DNA of 64,000 bases from Nocardioides baekrokdamisoli (GCF_003945325.1 NZ_AP019307.1:2046001-2110000), one strand, 5' to 3'. Positions 48,767 through 60,535 are shown, counted from the stretch's first letter. Notes: generated from the letters alone by a model not told the origin. Program-made: numbers and translations.

Positions 48767-49858
48767 ATGAATCTCACCGAACTTCTCGACCGCGCAGGCG
48801 CGGTCGACGGCCCCTCGTCCGCGGTGGTCGCCGCGGTTGACGCTCAACTCGCCATCGCCGCAAGGAGCAATCTGGCTCGACGCGCCGCGCTCGTACGTCG
48901 GCGGCGGATCGCGCGGGTCGGCTCTGCCGTCGTCGGGGTGACTGCAGCAGCAGCGGTCGTCGGAGTCGTGGTACTCCAGCCAGGGGCGCAAGCCCCGGGC
49001 CCGCAGTCACGGCCGTCGGTCTCCACGCCACCTGTCGCGCCGCACTTCACCACGGTCGCTCAGGTCGTCGATGCAGCGGCGGCGGCGACCTCCGACGTCG
49101 ATCCAACGGCGGCGCCGTACTGGAAGGTCGTGACCCGCGACCACAGCATTGGCTGTCTCGTCGGAATGCCTGGCCCGGCGCAATGCTCCTTCACCACCAG
49201 CGTGCACACCATCTGGATGGGTAACGGCCGCACCGGAGTGGTCCAAGGCGGCAGTGAAGGAGCGGGCGGGGCTCCCGGGTACACGGTCGGGATCCCTGAG
49301 GATGCGACCAGGATCGGCGGCCGCATGATGACGTGGCGCGAGATCAATGCGCGGAGTTGGACGATCGCCGAACTCGCTCCCCTCGTCGGCGATCTGATCG
49401 CCCCGGGCCAGCCGGGCCGAGCTCCCGCGAACTGGTACGTCTTCAAGAACACCGGCGACCTCCTCATGAACGCGCCGGTCTCACCGGCCATCCGCGTCCA
49501 GCTTTGGCACTACCTCGCGACCGTCCCCGGGGTGCGGCTCGACGGCAGAGCCACCGATTCCCAGGGGAGGAACGGTTGGAAACTTTCGATCTCGATGCGT
49601 GACTTCGGCATTCAGTCGTACATCGTCGACCCTGGGAGCGGACTCATCCTGGAGTCGCTCCTCCAACTGCCGCAGGACAAGCAACCGAGCACCATCACCC
49701 TGATCTCGGCCGGTCCCGCGGCCACGGTGCCGACGTTCACGCCGGCGGACGGCCCACACGCCGGACCCGAATGGCGGGCTTGGGTGAAGGCGCACCCCTC
49801 GGCGACGTTAACCCCGGCGCCGGGCCAGTCCGGCGGCCCGATCACGGCGACTCCGTAG
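48767..49858 (+). CDS. Membrane-anchored protein paired with the sigma factor (CU044_5270-like)
   Basis: The protein has 363 residues. A short cytoplasmic N-terminus with basic stretch (RRAALVRRRRIAR) is followed by one helix (VGSAVVGVTAAAAVVGVVVL) and a long extracytoplasmic domain with a central TRDHSIGCLVGMPGPAQCSF. This matches the plan of CU044_5270-family proteins that follow ECF sigma genes in actinobacteria. Probable regulator or sensor; anti-sigma activity is inference. Confidence 0.75.
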   Translation: MNLTELLDRAGAVDGPSSAVVAAVDAQLAIAARSNLARRAALVRRRRIARVGSAVVGVTAAAAVVGVVVLQPGAQAPGPQSRPSVSTPPVAPHFTTVAQVVDAAAAATSDVDPTAAPYWKVVTRDHSIGCLVGMPGPAQCSFTTSVHTIWMGNGRTGVVQGGSEGAGGAPGYTVGIPEDATRIGGRMMTWREINARSWTIAELAPLVGDLIAPGQPGRAPANWYVFKNTGDLLMNAPVSPAIRVQLWHYLATVPGVRLDGRATDSQGRNGWKLSISMRDFGIQSYIVDPGSGLILESLLQLPQDKQPSTITLISAGPAATVPTFTPADGPHAGPEWRAWVKAHPSATLTPAPGQSGGPITATP

Positions 49859-49921
49859 CGGCGGTCCCACGGGTTCCCCGCTCGGCTTCGTGGTCGGGCG
49901 GGGAGCCCGTACCCTTGACGC

Positions 49922-50473
49922 GTGCGAGCCGAAGACGTCAAGGATGACCTGGTCAATGTGCTCTTCACCGAGGAGCAGATCCACGGCAAGCTCGCCGAGA
50001 TGGCCAAGCAGATCGAGGCTGACTACGAGGGCAAGGACCTGCTGATCGTGGGTGTGCTCAAGGGTGCCGCGATGGTCATGGCCGACATGGCCCGGTCCTT
50101 CACCCGTCACGTCGACATGGACTGGATGGCAGTCGCCTCCTACGGCTCCGGGACCAAGTCGAGCGGCGTCGTCCGGATCATCAAGGACCTCGACATCGAC
50201 ATCCACGGACGCCACGTGCTGATCATCGACGAGATCATCGACACCGGCCTCACCCTGAGTTGGCTGACTTCGAGCCTGCGGGCGCGCGGTGCCGAGTCGG
50301 TCGAGATCGCGACCCTGCTCCGCAAGCCCGATGCGCTGCAGATGCCGGTCGACCCGAAGTACGTCGGCTGGGACATCCCGAACGACTTCGTGGTCGGATA
50401 CGGCCTCGACTACCGGGAGAAGTACCGCAATCTCCGCGACATCGGCACGCTCGCTCCGCACATCTACAGCTGA
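49922..50473 (+). CDS. hpt: Hypoxanthine phosphoribosyltransferase
   Basis: The protein has 183 residues from GTG 49922. PRPP-binding motif VLIIDEIIDTGLTLSWL is present, as are ADMARSFTRHVDMDWMAVASYG and the C-terminal DFVVGYGLDYREKYRNL. It salvages hypoxanthine and guanine to IMP and GMP. Placed upstream of ftsH as in other actinobacteria. Confidence 0.95.
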   Translation: MRAEDVKDDLVNVLFTEEQIHGKLAEMAKQIEADYEGKDLLIVGVLKGAAMVMADMARSFTRHVDMDWMAVASYGSGTKSSGVVRIIKDLDIDIHGRHVLIIDEIIDTGLTLSWLTSSLRARGAESVEIATLLRKPDALQMPVDPKYVGWDIPNDFVVGYGLDYREKYRNLRDIGTLAPHIYS

Positions 50474-50633
50474 TCAGAGCGCGGTCTGGGACCGTCCTGA
50501 GAGAATGGGTGGGCACGATCGCGCGCACCCGCGCGTTGTACGGTCGTACTCCACCGTCCGGTGGGCGGCGCGGTTGCGTCATCTGTCTGTCCTGCATCGA
50601 CATGTGCAGCGTTGAATTTGTGAAGAGTTGCCT

Positions 50634-52646
<2,013 letters not shown>

Positions 52647-52649
52647 GCG

Positions 52650-53264
52650 ATGGCCGACCCGATCAGTCTCAGCGAGCCCGCTGAGCGTCCGGCGTTCGAT
52701 CAGGCGCGTGCTGAGGCGGCCGTACGCGAACTGTTGATCGCGATCGGGGAGGATCCCGATCGTGAGGGACTTCTGGAGACGCCGGCGCGGGTCGCCAGGG
52801 CGTACGAGGAACTCACCTCGGGCCTGCGGCAGAAGCCGGACGACGTCCTCACGACAGTCTTCGACATCGGTCATGACGAACTCGTGCTGGTCCGCGACAT
52901 CGAACTCTGGTCGATGTGCGAGCACCATTTGGTGCCCTTCACGGGCGTCGCGCACGTCGGTTACATCCCGGCCGAGTCCGGCAAGATCACGGGCCTCTCC
53001 AAGCTCGCCCGCCTGGTCGACGTGTACGCCAAGCGGCCCCAGGTCCAGGAGCGGTTGACCACGCAGGTCGCCGACGCGCTGATGGAGATCCTCGAGGCCC
53101 GCGGCGTGATCGTGGTGATCGAGGCGGAGCACCTCTGCATGACCATGCGGGGCGTACGCAAGGCCGGCGCCCGGACGATCACCTCGGCCGTACGCGGCTC
53201 GATGCGGTCGAACGCCTCCACCCGAGCAGAGGCGATGAGCCTCATCCGCGGCGGGACGCGGTAG
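52650..53264 (+). CDS. folE: GTP cyclohydrolase I
   Basis: The protein has 204 residues, ATG only 3 bp after ftsH. Zinc and catalytic residues: [12 protein letters not shown] and [25 protein letters not shown] and [11 protein letters not shown] complete the family signature. Converts GTP to dihydroneopterin triphosphate, first step of folate synthesis. Followed by the large inverted repeat before folP. Confidence 0.96.
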   Translation: MADPISLSEPAERPAFDQARAEAAVRELLIAIGEDPDREGLLETPARVARAYEELTSGLRQKPDDVLTTVFDIGHDELVLVRDIELWSMCEHHLVPFTGVAHVGYIPAESGKITGLSKLARLVDVYAKRPQVQERLTTQVADALMEILEARGVIVVIEAEHLCMTMRGVRKAGARTITSAVRGSMRSNASTRAEAMSLIRGGTR

Positions 53265-53288
53265 TCGCTGTCCAGGGTGGCGCCGCCG

Positions 53289-53420
53289 GCTCGCTGTGAT
53301 AGGGCACTCCCAAAAATCTGACAGACATGTCTGTCTCCTCCGATGCGGCTCCGGCAAAGGGACTCTTAGATCTGACAGACATGTCTGTCAGATTTTTGGG
53401 AGTGCCCTATCACAGCGAGC
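53289..53420. repeat. Perfect 47-bp inverted repeat, 132 bp in all, between folE and folP
   Basis: Left arm 53289-53335 and right arm 53374-53420 are exactly complementary, with a 38-bp loop. Each arm contains the 16-bp palindrome GACAGACATGTCTGTC, flanked by CAAAAATCT or AGATTTTTG. The arms end in CGAGC/GCTCG. There is no obvious target-site duplication and no coding capacity. Confidence 0.9.
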
Positions 53421-53457
53421 AGACGGCCTCATCCAGCGGACCGGATAAGTTCCTCGC

Positions 53458-54288
53458 ATGAGCTCGCTCCTCGACGGCATCGGTCGGCCGCGCGTGCTGG
53501 GCGTCCTCAACGTCACGCCTGATTCGTTCAGCGATGGCGGCCGGTTCGACCGGTTCGATGCTGCGATCGCCCATGCCGAGCAGATGTGGGCCGAGGGGGC
53601 CGATCTGATCGATGTCGGCGGGGAGTCGACCCGTCCGGGTGCGGTCCGCCCGACGACCGCGGACGAGCTCGACCGGGTCGTGCCGGTCGTCCGCGCGCTC
53701 ACCGACCGCGGGATCGCGGTCTCGATCGACACCATGCGCAGCGAGGTTGCCGCGGCCGCCGTCGATGCGGGGGCGGTGCTCGTCAACGACGTCAGCGGTG
53801 GACTCGCCGACCAGCAGATGCATGCGACGGTCGCTCGCAGCGGCGCCGCGTACGTGGCCATGCACTGGCGTGCCCAGAGCACGGTGATGCAGCAGCACAC
53901 GAGCTATCCCGGTGGAGTCGTGGCTGACGTGATCCGCGAGTTGGGTACGCAGGTCGATGCGGCGCGTGCAGCCGGTATCGCCACCGTGGTCGCCGATCCC
54001 GGCCTCGGGTTCTCCAAGATCGCTGCCCAGAACTGGGAGCTCCTGGCGCATCTCGACGAGTTCGAGGCTCTCGGACCGGTGCTGATCGGCGCCAGCCGCA
54101 AGTCCTTCCTCGGCGCCCTCCTCGACGGCCGTCCCACCGACGAACGCGAGGCCGCACATCTGGTCATCGTCACCCGGTGTGCGATCGAGGGAGTCTGGGG
54201 CCTGCGCGTCCACGACGTACGCGCCACCCGCGACGCGATCGCCGCCGTCGGGGCTTGGAACGATGCGGCAGGATCGCAGCATGGATGA
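53458..54288 (+). CDS. folP: Dihydropteroate synthase
   Basis: The protein has 276 residues. Motifs: GVLNVTPDSFSDGGRF, DLIDVGGESTRPGA, VSIDTMRSEVA, VNDVSGG and a final LIGASRKSF. It joins 6-hydroxymethyl-dihydropterin diphosphate with p-aminobenzoate and is the sulfonamide target. Overlaps folB by 8 bp. Confidence 0.96.
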   Translation: MSSLLDGIGRPRVLGVLNVTPDSFSDGGRFDRFDAAIAHAEQMWAEGADLIDVGGESTRPGAVRPTTADELDRVVPVVRALTDRGIAVSIDTMRSEVAAAAVDAGAVLVNDVSGGLADQQMHATVARSGAAYVAMHWRAQSTVMQQHTSYPGGVVADVIRELGTQVDAARAAGIATVVADPGLGFSKIAAQNWELLAHLDEFEALGPVLIGASRKSFLGALLDGRPTDEREAAHLVIVTRCAIEGVWGLRVHDVRATRDAIAAVGAWNDAAGSQHG

Positions 54289-54643
54289 GTTGGCCATCAT
54301 CGGCATCGACTGCTTCGGACACCACGGTGTCTTCGAGGCAGAGCGCCGCGACGGCCAGCCGTTCGTGATCGACCTGAAGTTGAGTGTGGACACCCGTCTC
54401 GCGGCCAGAACAGATGACTTGCGTGACACCGTGGACTACGGAAGTCTCACTCAGGAGGTCAAAGCCGCGGTCGAACGGGATCCCGTCGACCTGGTGGAGA
54501 CACTGGCCCAGCGCATCTCGGATCTGTGCTTGAGCAAGGACGGCGTCACCACGGTGACGGTGACCGTGCACAAGCCTCAAGCGCCTGTGGGCGTTCAAGT
54601 AGCCGACGTTGCGCTGACCGTCACTCGACACAGGTACAGCTGA
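54281..54643 (+). CDS. folB: Dihydroneopterin aldolase
   Basis: ATG 54281 lies within the folP end. It has 120 residues, normal for FolB: IGIDCFGHHGVFEAER at the N-terminus (the HHGV pterin segment) and DTVDYGSLTQEVKAAVE, ending VTVTVHKPQAPVGV. It makes 6-hydroxymethyl-dihydropterin. Coupled to folP and followed closely by folK. Confidence 0.93.
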   Translation: MDELAIIGIDCFGHHGVFEAERRDGQPFVIDLKLSVDTRLAARTDDLRDTVDYGSLTQEVKAAVERDPVDLVETLAQRISDLCLSKDGVTTVTVTVHKPQAPVGVQVADVALTVTRHRYS

Positions 54644-54660
54644 GCAGAGGGAGCAAAGCC

Positions 54661-55227
54661 ATGACCGAGACGCCCAACCCGTACATCGTCGATGCCGACA
54701 CCCTGACCGGGGAGATGCGCCCGATCCGTAAGGCCGTGCTGGCTCTGGGGTCGAATCTGGGCGAGCGACTCTCGACACTCCAGGGCGCCGTCCAGGCCAT
54801 CGCCGACACTCCGGATCTCTGGGTTCAGGCCGTCTCGCCCGTGTACGAGACCGACGGGATCGGGACACCTGAGGGTTCGGACACGTTCCTCAACGCCGTC
54901 GTCGTCCTCGACACCGCGCTCAACGCCGAGATGCTCCTCGACCGTGCCCACGCGATCGAGGACACCTACGGTCGTGAGCGCAGTGGTACGCCGAACGAGC
55001 CGCGCACCCTCGACATCGACCTCATCGTGCTCGGCGAAACCGCGAGCCAAGGCGATCCGATCCTGCCGCACCCCCGTGCGTCCGAGCGTGCCTTCGTGCT
55101 GAAGCCGTGGCACGACGTGGAGCCGGAGGCAGTGCTCCCGGGCCACGGTCCGATCGCCGGCCTCCTGGCCGCGGTGTCGGGACAGGTCGTACGCCGTCGT
55201 GACGACCTGACCCTCCGCGAGGAGTGA
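54661..55227 (+). CDS. folK: HPPK, 6-hydroxymethyl-dihydropterin pyrophosphokinase
   Basis: ATG 54661 (MTETPNPYIVDADTLTG), preceded by GAGCAAAG. It has 188 residues. HPPK signature: ALGSNLGERLSTLQGAV, NAVVVLDTALNAEMLLDRAH, RERSGTPNEPRTLDIDLIVLGE and HPRASERAFVLKPW. Transfers pyrophosphate from ATP to the pterin. The N-terminal 25 residues are an actinobacterial extension. Confidence 0.95.
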   Translation: MTETPNPYIVDADTLTGEMRPIRKAVLALGSNLGERLSTLQGAVQAIADTPDLWVQAVSPVYETDGIGTPEGSDTFLNAVVVLDTALNAEMLLDRAHAIEDTYGRERSGTPNEPRTLDIDLIVLGETASQGDPILPHPRASERAFVLKPWHDVEPEAVLPGHGPIAGLLAAVSGQVVRRRDDLTLREE

Positions 55228-55691
55228 AGCGACAACCCCTCGCGCCGCTGTCGCAGCGCGCGATCACCCTGGCCGGGGTCGTGGGCGTTGCGTGCGGCTG
55301 GCTGGCCCACCGTGTCTGGGACGGTACGAACTCCACTTCCGCTCCGTTGGTGTCCTGGCTCCAGCCGGTGTCGCTGGCGGTCATCGCCGCGATCCTGCTC
55401 CTGCTGGCGGTGATCACGCGCAAACAGGTCAGGGAACGACATCTGCTGGAGCCGCAGAAGGCGGTCAACCGTCTCGTCCTCGGGCGGGCCGGCGCGCTGG
55501 TCGGTTCACTGGTGACCGGCGGTTATCTGGGGTACGCGATCTCGTGGCTCGGTTACTCGGGGGACCCGTTGGCGTCGCGACGGATCTGGCTCAGCCTCGC
55601 CGCAGCTGCAGCTGGTTTGCTGATCGTCGTGGGCGGACTCCTGCTCGAGCGGGCGTGTCGCATCGATCCACCAGAGGCGGATCGCGCTTAA
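55224..55691 (+). CDS. DUF3180 membrane protein
   Basis: GTG 55224 overlaps folK by 4 bp. It has 155 residues with four helices, including LAGVVGVACGWLAHRVW and PVSLAVIAAILLLLAVIT, plus KAVNRLVLGRAGALVGSL and a C-terminal helix ending RACRIDPPEA. DUF3180 members sit at this place after folK in actinobacteria. Function unknown. Confidence 0.85.
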   Translation: MKRQPLAPLSQRAITLAGVVGVACGWLAHRVWDGTNSTSAPLVSWLQPVSLAVIAAILLLLAVITRKQVRERHLLEPQKAVNRLVLGRAGALVGSLVTGGYLGYAISWLGYSGDPLASRRIWLSLAAAAAGLLIVVGGLLLERACRIDPPEADRA

Positions 55692-55699
55692 CTGAGCGC

Positions 55700-56257
55700 A
55701 TGGCCGTCACAACTGTCACAAACGTCACAGACGTAACAGCGTCCACGACCGCCTCCCGCGGCCACCGTGGTGGTAGCAAGCGCCTTGCCGCCGCCGCCCT
55801 CCTGACCCTCCTCGCCGTCGTCGTCGTGGCGGCAGCGATCCCGACCGGTTCGTGGCTGATGGCGGCGCTGGCCGGGAGCGCCTGCGCGCTGCTCGGGGTC
55901 GTTGCCACGCGCCTGACCCGTACCGAGGTGCTCATCGCCCGCCGCGACGCGGCTCGTGACCGCGCCGACCAGGCGAAGGCGTACCGCGATCTCGCCAATC
56001 TGCGTAGCGCCGAGACCGGCGCCACCATCAAGCGGCTCAGCACCGAGATCAGGGACCGTGAGGCCGACATCGCGGCCCTGCAGGACGCTCTTGTCGAGTC
56101 GCACCAGTCGCTGGCTGCCTCCGCTCGTGTCCGCGAGGGTGCTGAGTCCGAGGCAGCGGTGCTCGCCGAGCGCGTACTCGAACTCGAGATCACCGTCGAG
56201 AGCCTGCGCGCCGAGTTGGACGCCGTGACCGCCCTTGGTCTTCGACGCACCGCCTGA
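55700..56257 (+). CDS. Hypothetical membrane protein with coiled coil
   Basis: ATG 55700 (MAVTTVTNVTDVTASTT, from a run of near-repeated GTCACA codons) is used; upstream parts of the frame are the folK/DUF3180 antiframe. It has 185 residues. Two helices at about 33-75 (LAAAALLTLLAVVVVAAAI and MAALAGSACALLGVVATRL), then a charged coiled coil from about 80 on (ADQAKAYRDLANLRSAE, REGAESEAAVLAERVLELE). Possibly structural; unknown. Confidence 0.7.
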   Translation: MAVTTVTNVTDVTASTTASRGHRGGSKRLAAAALLTLLAVVVVAAAIPTGSWLMAALAGSACALLGVVATRLTRTEVLIARRDAARDRADQAKAYRDLANLRSAETGATIKRLSTEIRDREADIAALQDALVESHQSLAASARVREGAESEAAVLAERVLELEITVESLRAELDAVTALGLRRTA

Positions 56258-56283
56258 TCTCAACCCCCGCTAAGGTTGCGAGC

Positions 56284-57450
56284 GTGAAAATCGCGCTCAC
56301 GATGATGGTCCGGGATGAGGCCGACATCATTGTTCCGATGCTCGAGTTCCATCTCGCGCAGGGCGTTGACGTCCTTCTGGTCACTGACAACGGTTCCGTC
56401 GACGGCACCGCGGAGATCCTGCAGGGCTATGCGGACAAGGGCTTGATCGTGCTCGCCCACGACCCGGTGCAGCGCAAGCAGCAGAGTTCCCTGGTCACGG
56501 CGATGGCTCGCCGGGCGCGTACGGAATTCGCCGCCGACTGGGTGATCAATGCCGATGCGGACGAGTTCCTCTTCCCGATCGATCGCACGAAGACCATCAA
56601 GCAATGCTTCGAGGCGATGTCGCGTACGGCGGTGTCGTTCTATGCCCCGGTGACCAACTACGTCGGCGTCCCCGCTCAGCGGGGCTCCGGGATCGACCGG
56701 CTGGTCTACCGGGACCATCGCACCGAGGACGAGCTCAAGTCTGTCGGGATCAACTCGCAACCCACCCCGAACTGCCTGCACCGTGGTGACCCCAGCGTGA
56801 GTGTCGTCCAGGGCAACCACTTCACCGACCTCGCCGTCGCAGGGGAGGTGCCCGAGGGCTTCGAGATGGAGGTCCTGCATCTCCCGTGGCGGTCCTGGGA
56901 GCAGTTCGAGCGCAAGGTCACCAATGCCGGCGCCGCGTACGACGCCAACCCGGACCTCACCCCGAGCCCGAACCACCACGGGATGATGGATTACCGCCGG
57001 TGGCAGGCCGGCCGTTTGCGTCACTCGTTCGTGACCCGCCTCCCGTTGCGCGACGCGCTGGAGAATGACCACGAGACCTACACCAAGGACACGTCGCTGA
57101 TGACGTACCTCCACGCCCTGGTGCCGCATGCGGTCTTCCCCGACCTGCTCGCAGCCGCCCTGGACAGTTCGAAGGATGAAGCCTTGACCGACGAAGACCA
57201 CGCTCACAGCGCAGACCTGGCCCACCAGTTCATGGATCTCGAGGGCGAGATCCGCGAGTTGCGTCAGCAGGTGAAGGACGCCGAGGCGCTGGCCGAGTCG
57301 TACCGCCTCGAGCGCGACTACGCCCGCCAGCAGGCCGACAAGGCGATCATGAACGTGCCGACGCGCGACCTGGTCGGCTACACGTCGCGCACGCTGGCGC
57401 GCAAGGTGGTACGCCGGGCTCTGGGTGAGGTCCGCCGGCGCCGTGGCTGA
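56284..57450 (+). CDS. Family 2-type glycosyltransferase (Glyco_tranf_2_4-like)
   Basis: GTG 56284, 388 residues. It begins KIALTMMVRDEADIIVPMLE with a QGVDVLLVTDNGSVDGTAEIL turn and WVINADADEFLFP (DAD metal site), matching the Glyco_tranf_2_4 group. The C-terminus is a coiled coil (EGEIRELRQQVKDAEALAES). It lies upstream of two other glycosyltransferases and may build a surface glycan. Confidence 0.82.
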   Translation: MKIALTMMVRDEADIIVPMLEFHLAQGVDVLLVTDNGSVDGTAEILQGYADKGLIVLAHDPVQRKQQSSLVTAMARRARTEFAADWVINADADEFLFPIDRTKTIKQCFEAMSRTAVSFYAPVTNYVGVPAQRGSGIDRLVYRDHRTEDELKSVGINSQPTPNCLHRGDPSVSVVQGNHFTDLAVAGEVPEGFEMEVLHLPWRSWEQFERKVTNAGAAYDANPDLTPSPNHHGMMDYRRWQAGRLRHSFVTRLPLRDALENDHETYTKDTSLMTYLHALVPHAVFPDLLAAALDSSKDEALTDEDHAHSADLAHQFMDLEGEIRELRQQVKDAEALAESYRLERDYARQQADKAIMNVPTRDLVGYTSRTLARKVVRRALGEVRRRRG

Positions 57451-60400
57451 CCTCGACAAGGAGGTCGCCTGGCGGGCGGCCTTCAAGGGCAAGCGCATCC
57501 TGAAGAAGACGATCGCGCCGTACCGCGACGTGACCACGCTGACGGACTCCCGCCTGTTCGACCACGACTGGTACAACCACGTCGCGGGCACGTCCTTCAC
57601 CCGCCGCGGGGCTGCCGCGGACTATCTGCGGCACGGACTCGCGCGCGGCCTCACACCGAACCCGCTGTTCGACGGTCGCTACTTCGAGGAGCGATCCCCC
57701 GAGCTCACGATGGCGGGTGTCGACCCCTTCCTCCGCTACATCCGTGGGCGCTTCTGGGGCAGTCCGACCCATCCGCTCTTCCCGATCAGCTACATCGAGC
57801 GCAACCCGCTCGCGCTCGATCACTCCGCCGGCCCGATCGGCCACTACCTGGAGTTCGGTGCGCCGCTCGGCGCCAAGGTGAACTGGTGGCTCCCACGGAT
57901 TCCGTACGAGCAGCCCCGAGGGCTCGTCGACTGGCTGTGGAGCAGGGTGGACGACTACCGCGCCGCTCGGGCGCGTCCCCTCGGTTGGTGGGGACCCGAG
58001 TTGCCCACCGGGTACGCGGCGACCGGTCAGATAGCCGGCACCGTCTCGGTGGTCATCGCAGCGCAGTACGACCCGTCCGCGGTCGCGTCGATGATCGCGC
58101 AGGCGTCCGCCCAGACCGGCGTCGACGTCGAGGTCATCGTGGTTCCGGCGTCGGACATCGTCCTGCCAGATCTTGCATCGGCGGTGCGAGTCCTCGAGCG
58201 GGCTGACGGCCCATGGGCGGCGCGCAACGCCGGTGCGGCTGCCGCCACCGGCGACTGGGTCGTCTTCCCGGACGAGTCGGACACGTGGGAGGGCGGCCGC
58301 CTGGCCCTTCTGGCTGCGGCCGTTCCCGCCGGCCGGTGGGGACATGACGTCGCCGAGAACACCTCGGGCGCCGGCCGGTTCCTGCGCAGGGCGTACGCGC
58401 CGGAGGCGATCATCCATGGCGCTCCGATCGAACTCGGTGCGTTCATCGTCGACCGACAGGTGTTCGCCCAGGTCGGTGGCTTCAACCCGGCACGCCACGG
58501 TGCCGCCGCCGAGCAATTGCTGGCTGATCTGGCGCGCACCGGTGAGGGGGCCTTCGTGCCGGCGCTCGGGATGCGGTTCGACGGCGCGGCCCGCAAGCAG
58601 CGTCTGGTCGTACGCCCCGGTCTCAAGCCGTGGTTGGACCACAACGACGTCCTCGGTCATCACGACGAGGTGCTCAATGACGTCCTGATCGACTGGGCTG
58701 CCGCAGGCGAGCGGACGACCGACGACGACGTCGTCACGATCATCATCCCCACGTACGCGGACCTCTCCATGACGACCGACGCAGTGTGGTCCTGCATCCG
58801 GGCCTCTGAGGCCGCGGGCGACCGGATCGAGATCCTGGTCGTCGACAACGGCTGCACCCCGGAGGTCGCCGTACCGCTGCTCGCCCTCATGGAGCAGCGC
58901 GATCAGGTCCGGGTGATCAGCCTGCCTGAGAACTACGGTTTCGCGCTCGGCAACAACGTCGCCCTGGCCGAGGCCGCCGGCTCCACCGTGGTCTTCCTCA
59001 ACAACGACACCCTGGTCTTCGAGGGCTGGCTCGATCCGATCCGCGAGGCGCTGAAGGACCCGCAGGTCCTCGCCGCGCAGAGTCTGCTCATCTATGACAC
59101 GGGTGCGATCCAGTCGGCGGGTGTCGCGTTCTCCGCGACGGACTCGCCTCCGCATGCCGTGCTGCAGGGCTACCCGACCGAGGACGCCGCCGGACTCGCC
59201 GGCGTCGACCTCAGCGCCCTCACGGGTGCAGCCCTCGCCGGCCGCTACGCCGATCTGGTGCAGGTACGCGGCTTCGACGCGGTCTTCCGCAACGGCATGG
59301 AGGACGTCGACCTGTGCCTGCGCCTGGCTGAGCTGCGTCCCGGTGGCTGCCGCCTTCTGCCGGATTCCCGGGTGATCCACCTGGAGTCGCGTACGCCGGG
59401 TCGCTTCACGCATTCGCTGGTCAACCGCAAGGTCTTCCTGGAGCGCTGGGTCGGCCGCCTTCCGGTCGATGATCAACGCGTCTGGGCCGCGGCTGGCTAC
59501 ACCGTGACGGGTCGTGCGATCCGGCAGCGGGCGTCGGAGGACAACCGGGTCAACGTCCTCGAGCCGGTTGTGGAGCGTACGGTCCGCGCATCTGTCACCG
59601 AGCCTGCTCCGCGGCTGCGCTGGGCGATCAAGAACCCGGCCCCGTACGGCCCCGAGGGCGTCCACTGGGGCGACACGTACTACGCCCAGCACCTCGCGGA
59701 GTCGCTCGAGCGCCTCGGCCAGGACGTGATCATCGACTACCGGCCCGAGTTCATGCGGGAGTCGGCGCGGCACGATGACGTCGTCCTGTTGCTGCGCGGG
59801 CTCGCTCCGTACTTCCCGGTCCCCGGCCAGGTCTCGATGATGTGGGTGATCTCCCACCCGGAGATGGTGTCCGAGTCCGACGGTCTCGGTTGGGACCGGA
59901 TCTACGTCGCCTCGAGTGCGTACGCCCCGAAGCTGGCGGCCCAGTGGGGACGCCCGGTGATCCCGCTCCTGCAGGCCACCGATCCCAGCCGTTTCAACCC
60001 GGATGTCGCTGAGCCGGACACGGGCTACCCGTTGCTGTTCCTCGGCAGCTCGCGCAACCAGGCCCGGCCGATGGTCATGGATTCGGTCGACCGCAATCTC
60101 GGTGTCAGTGTGATCGGCAAGGACTGGGACCAGTTCGTACCGCCGGGAGTCGTCCGGTCGGACTTCATGGCGAACGACGCGGTCGGCGCCGCGTACCGGT
60201 CGGCCGGCATCCTGCTCAACGATCACTGGGACGACATGCGCGAGGAGGGCTTCATCTCCAACCGCCTCTTCGATGCCGTCGCCGCAGGTGCTCGGGTGAT
60301 CACCGATGACGTGGTCGGACTTCGCGAGATCTTCGGTCCGTCCGTCCAGGTCGCCACCAACGCCGACGAACTCGAAGCACTGGTACGCGCTGAGAACCGA

Positions 60401-60535
60401 GACGAGATCTTCGGGACGGACGCTGAGCGTCGTGCGGCGGCTGAGGTCATCGCCCGCGAGCACTCCTTCGACGCTCGGGCTGCGGTCCTGCTCGAGGATG
60501 CGGTCGCGAGCTGGCGGCAACGGCAGGGTCAATGA
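57443..60535 (+). CDS. Large two-domain glycosyltransferase
   Basis: GTG 57443, 1030 residues. An N-terminal domain of about 200 residues (RRGAAADYLRHGLARG-like repeats) precedes a split GT region. A GT2 domain is clear from about 430 (VTIIIPTYADLSMTTDAVWS, ILVVDNGCTPEV, VVFLNNDTLVF and GMEDVDLCLRLAE). A GT1-like/CgeB domain follows at about 860-1000 (LLFLGSSRNQARPM, NRLFDAVAAGARVITDD). It probably makes a teichoic acid or cell-wall glycan. Overlaps the next GT by 4 bp. Confidence 0.82.
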   Translation: MADLDKEVAWRAAFKGKRILKKTIAPYRDVTTLTDSRLFDHDWYNHVAGTSFTRRGAAADYLRHGLARGLTPNPLFDGRYFEERSPELTMAGVDPFLRYIRGRFWGSPTHPLFPISYIERNPLALDHSAGPIGHYLEFGAPLGAKVNWWLPRIPYEQPRGLVDWLWSRVDDYRAARARPLGWWGPELPTGYAATGQIAGTVSVVIAAQYDPSAVASMIAQASAQTGVDVEVIVVPASDIVLPDLASAVRVLERADGPWAARNAGAAAATGDWVVFPDESDTWEGGRLALLAAAVPAGRWGHDVAENTSGAGRFLRRAYAPEAIIHGAPIELGAFIVDRQVFAQVGGFNPARHGAAAEQLLADLARTGEGAFVPALGMRFDGAARKQRLVVRPGLKPWLDHNDVLGHHDEVLNDVLIDWAAAGERTTDDDVVTIIIPTYADLSMTTDAVWSCIRASEAAGDRIEILVVDNGCTPEVAVPLLALMEQRDQVRVISLPENYGFALGNNVALAEAAGSTVVFLNNDTLVFEGWLDPIREALKDPQVLAAQSLLIYDTGAIQSAGVAFSATDSPPHAVLQGYPTEDAAGLAGVDLSALTGAALAGRYADLVQVRGFDAVFRNGMEDVDLCLRLAELRPGGCRLLPDSRVIHLESRTPGRFTHSLVNRKVFLERWVGRLPVDDQRVWAAAGYTVTGRAIRQRASEDNRVNVLEPVVERTVRASVTEPAPRLRWAIKNPAPYGPEGVHWGDTYYAQHLAESLERLGQDVIIDYRPEFMRESARHDDVVLLLRGLAPYFPVPGQVSMMWVISHPEMVSESDGLGWDRIYVASSAYAPKLAAQWGRPVIPLLQATDPSRFNPDVAEPDTGYPLLFLGSSRNQARPMVMDSVDRNLGVSVIGKDWDQFVPPGVVRSDFMANDAVGAAYRSAGILLNDHWDDMREEGFISNRLFDAVAAGARVITDDVVGLREIFGPSVQVATNADELEALVRAENRDEIFGTDAERRAAAEVIAREHSFDARAAVLLEDAVASWRQRQGQ

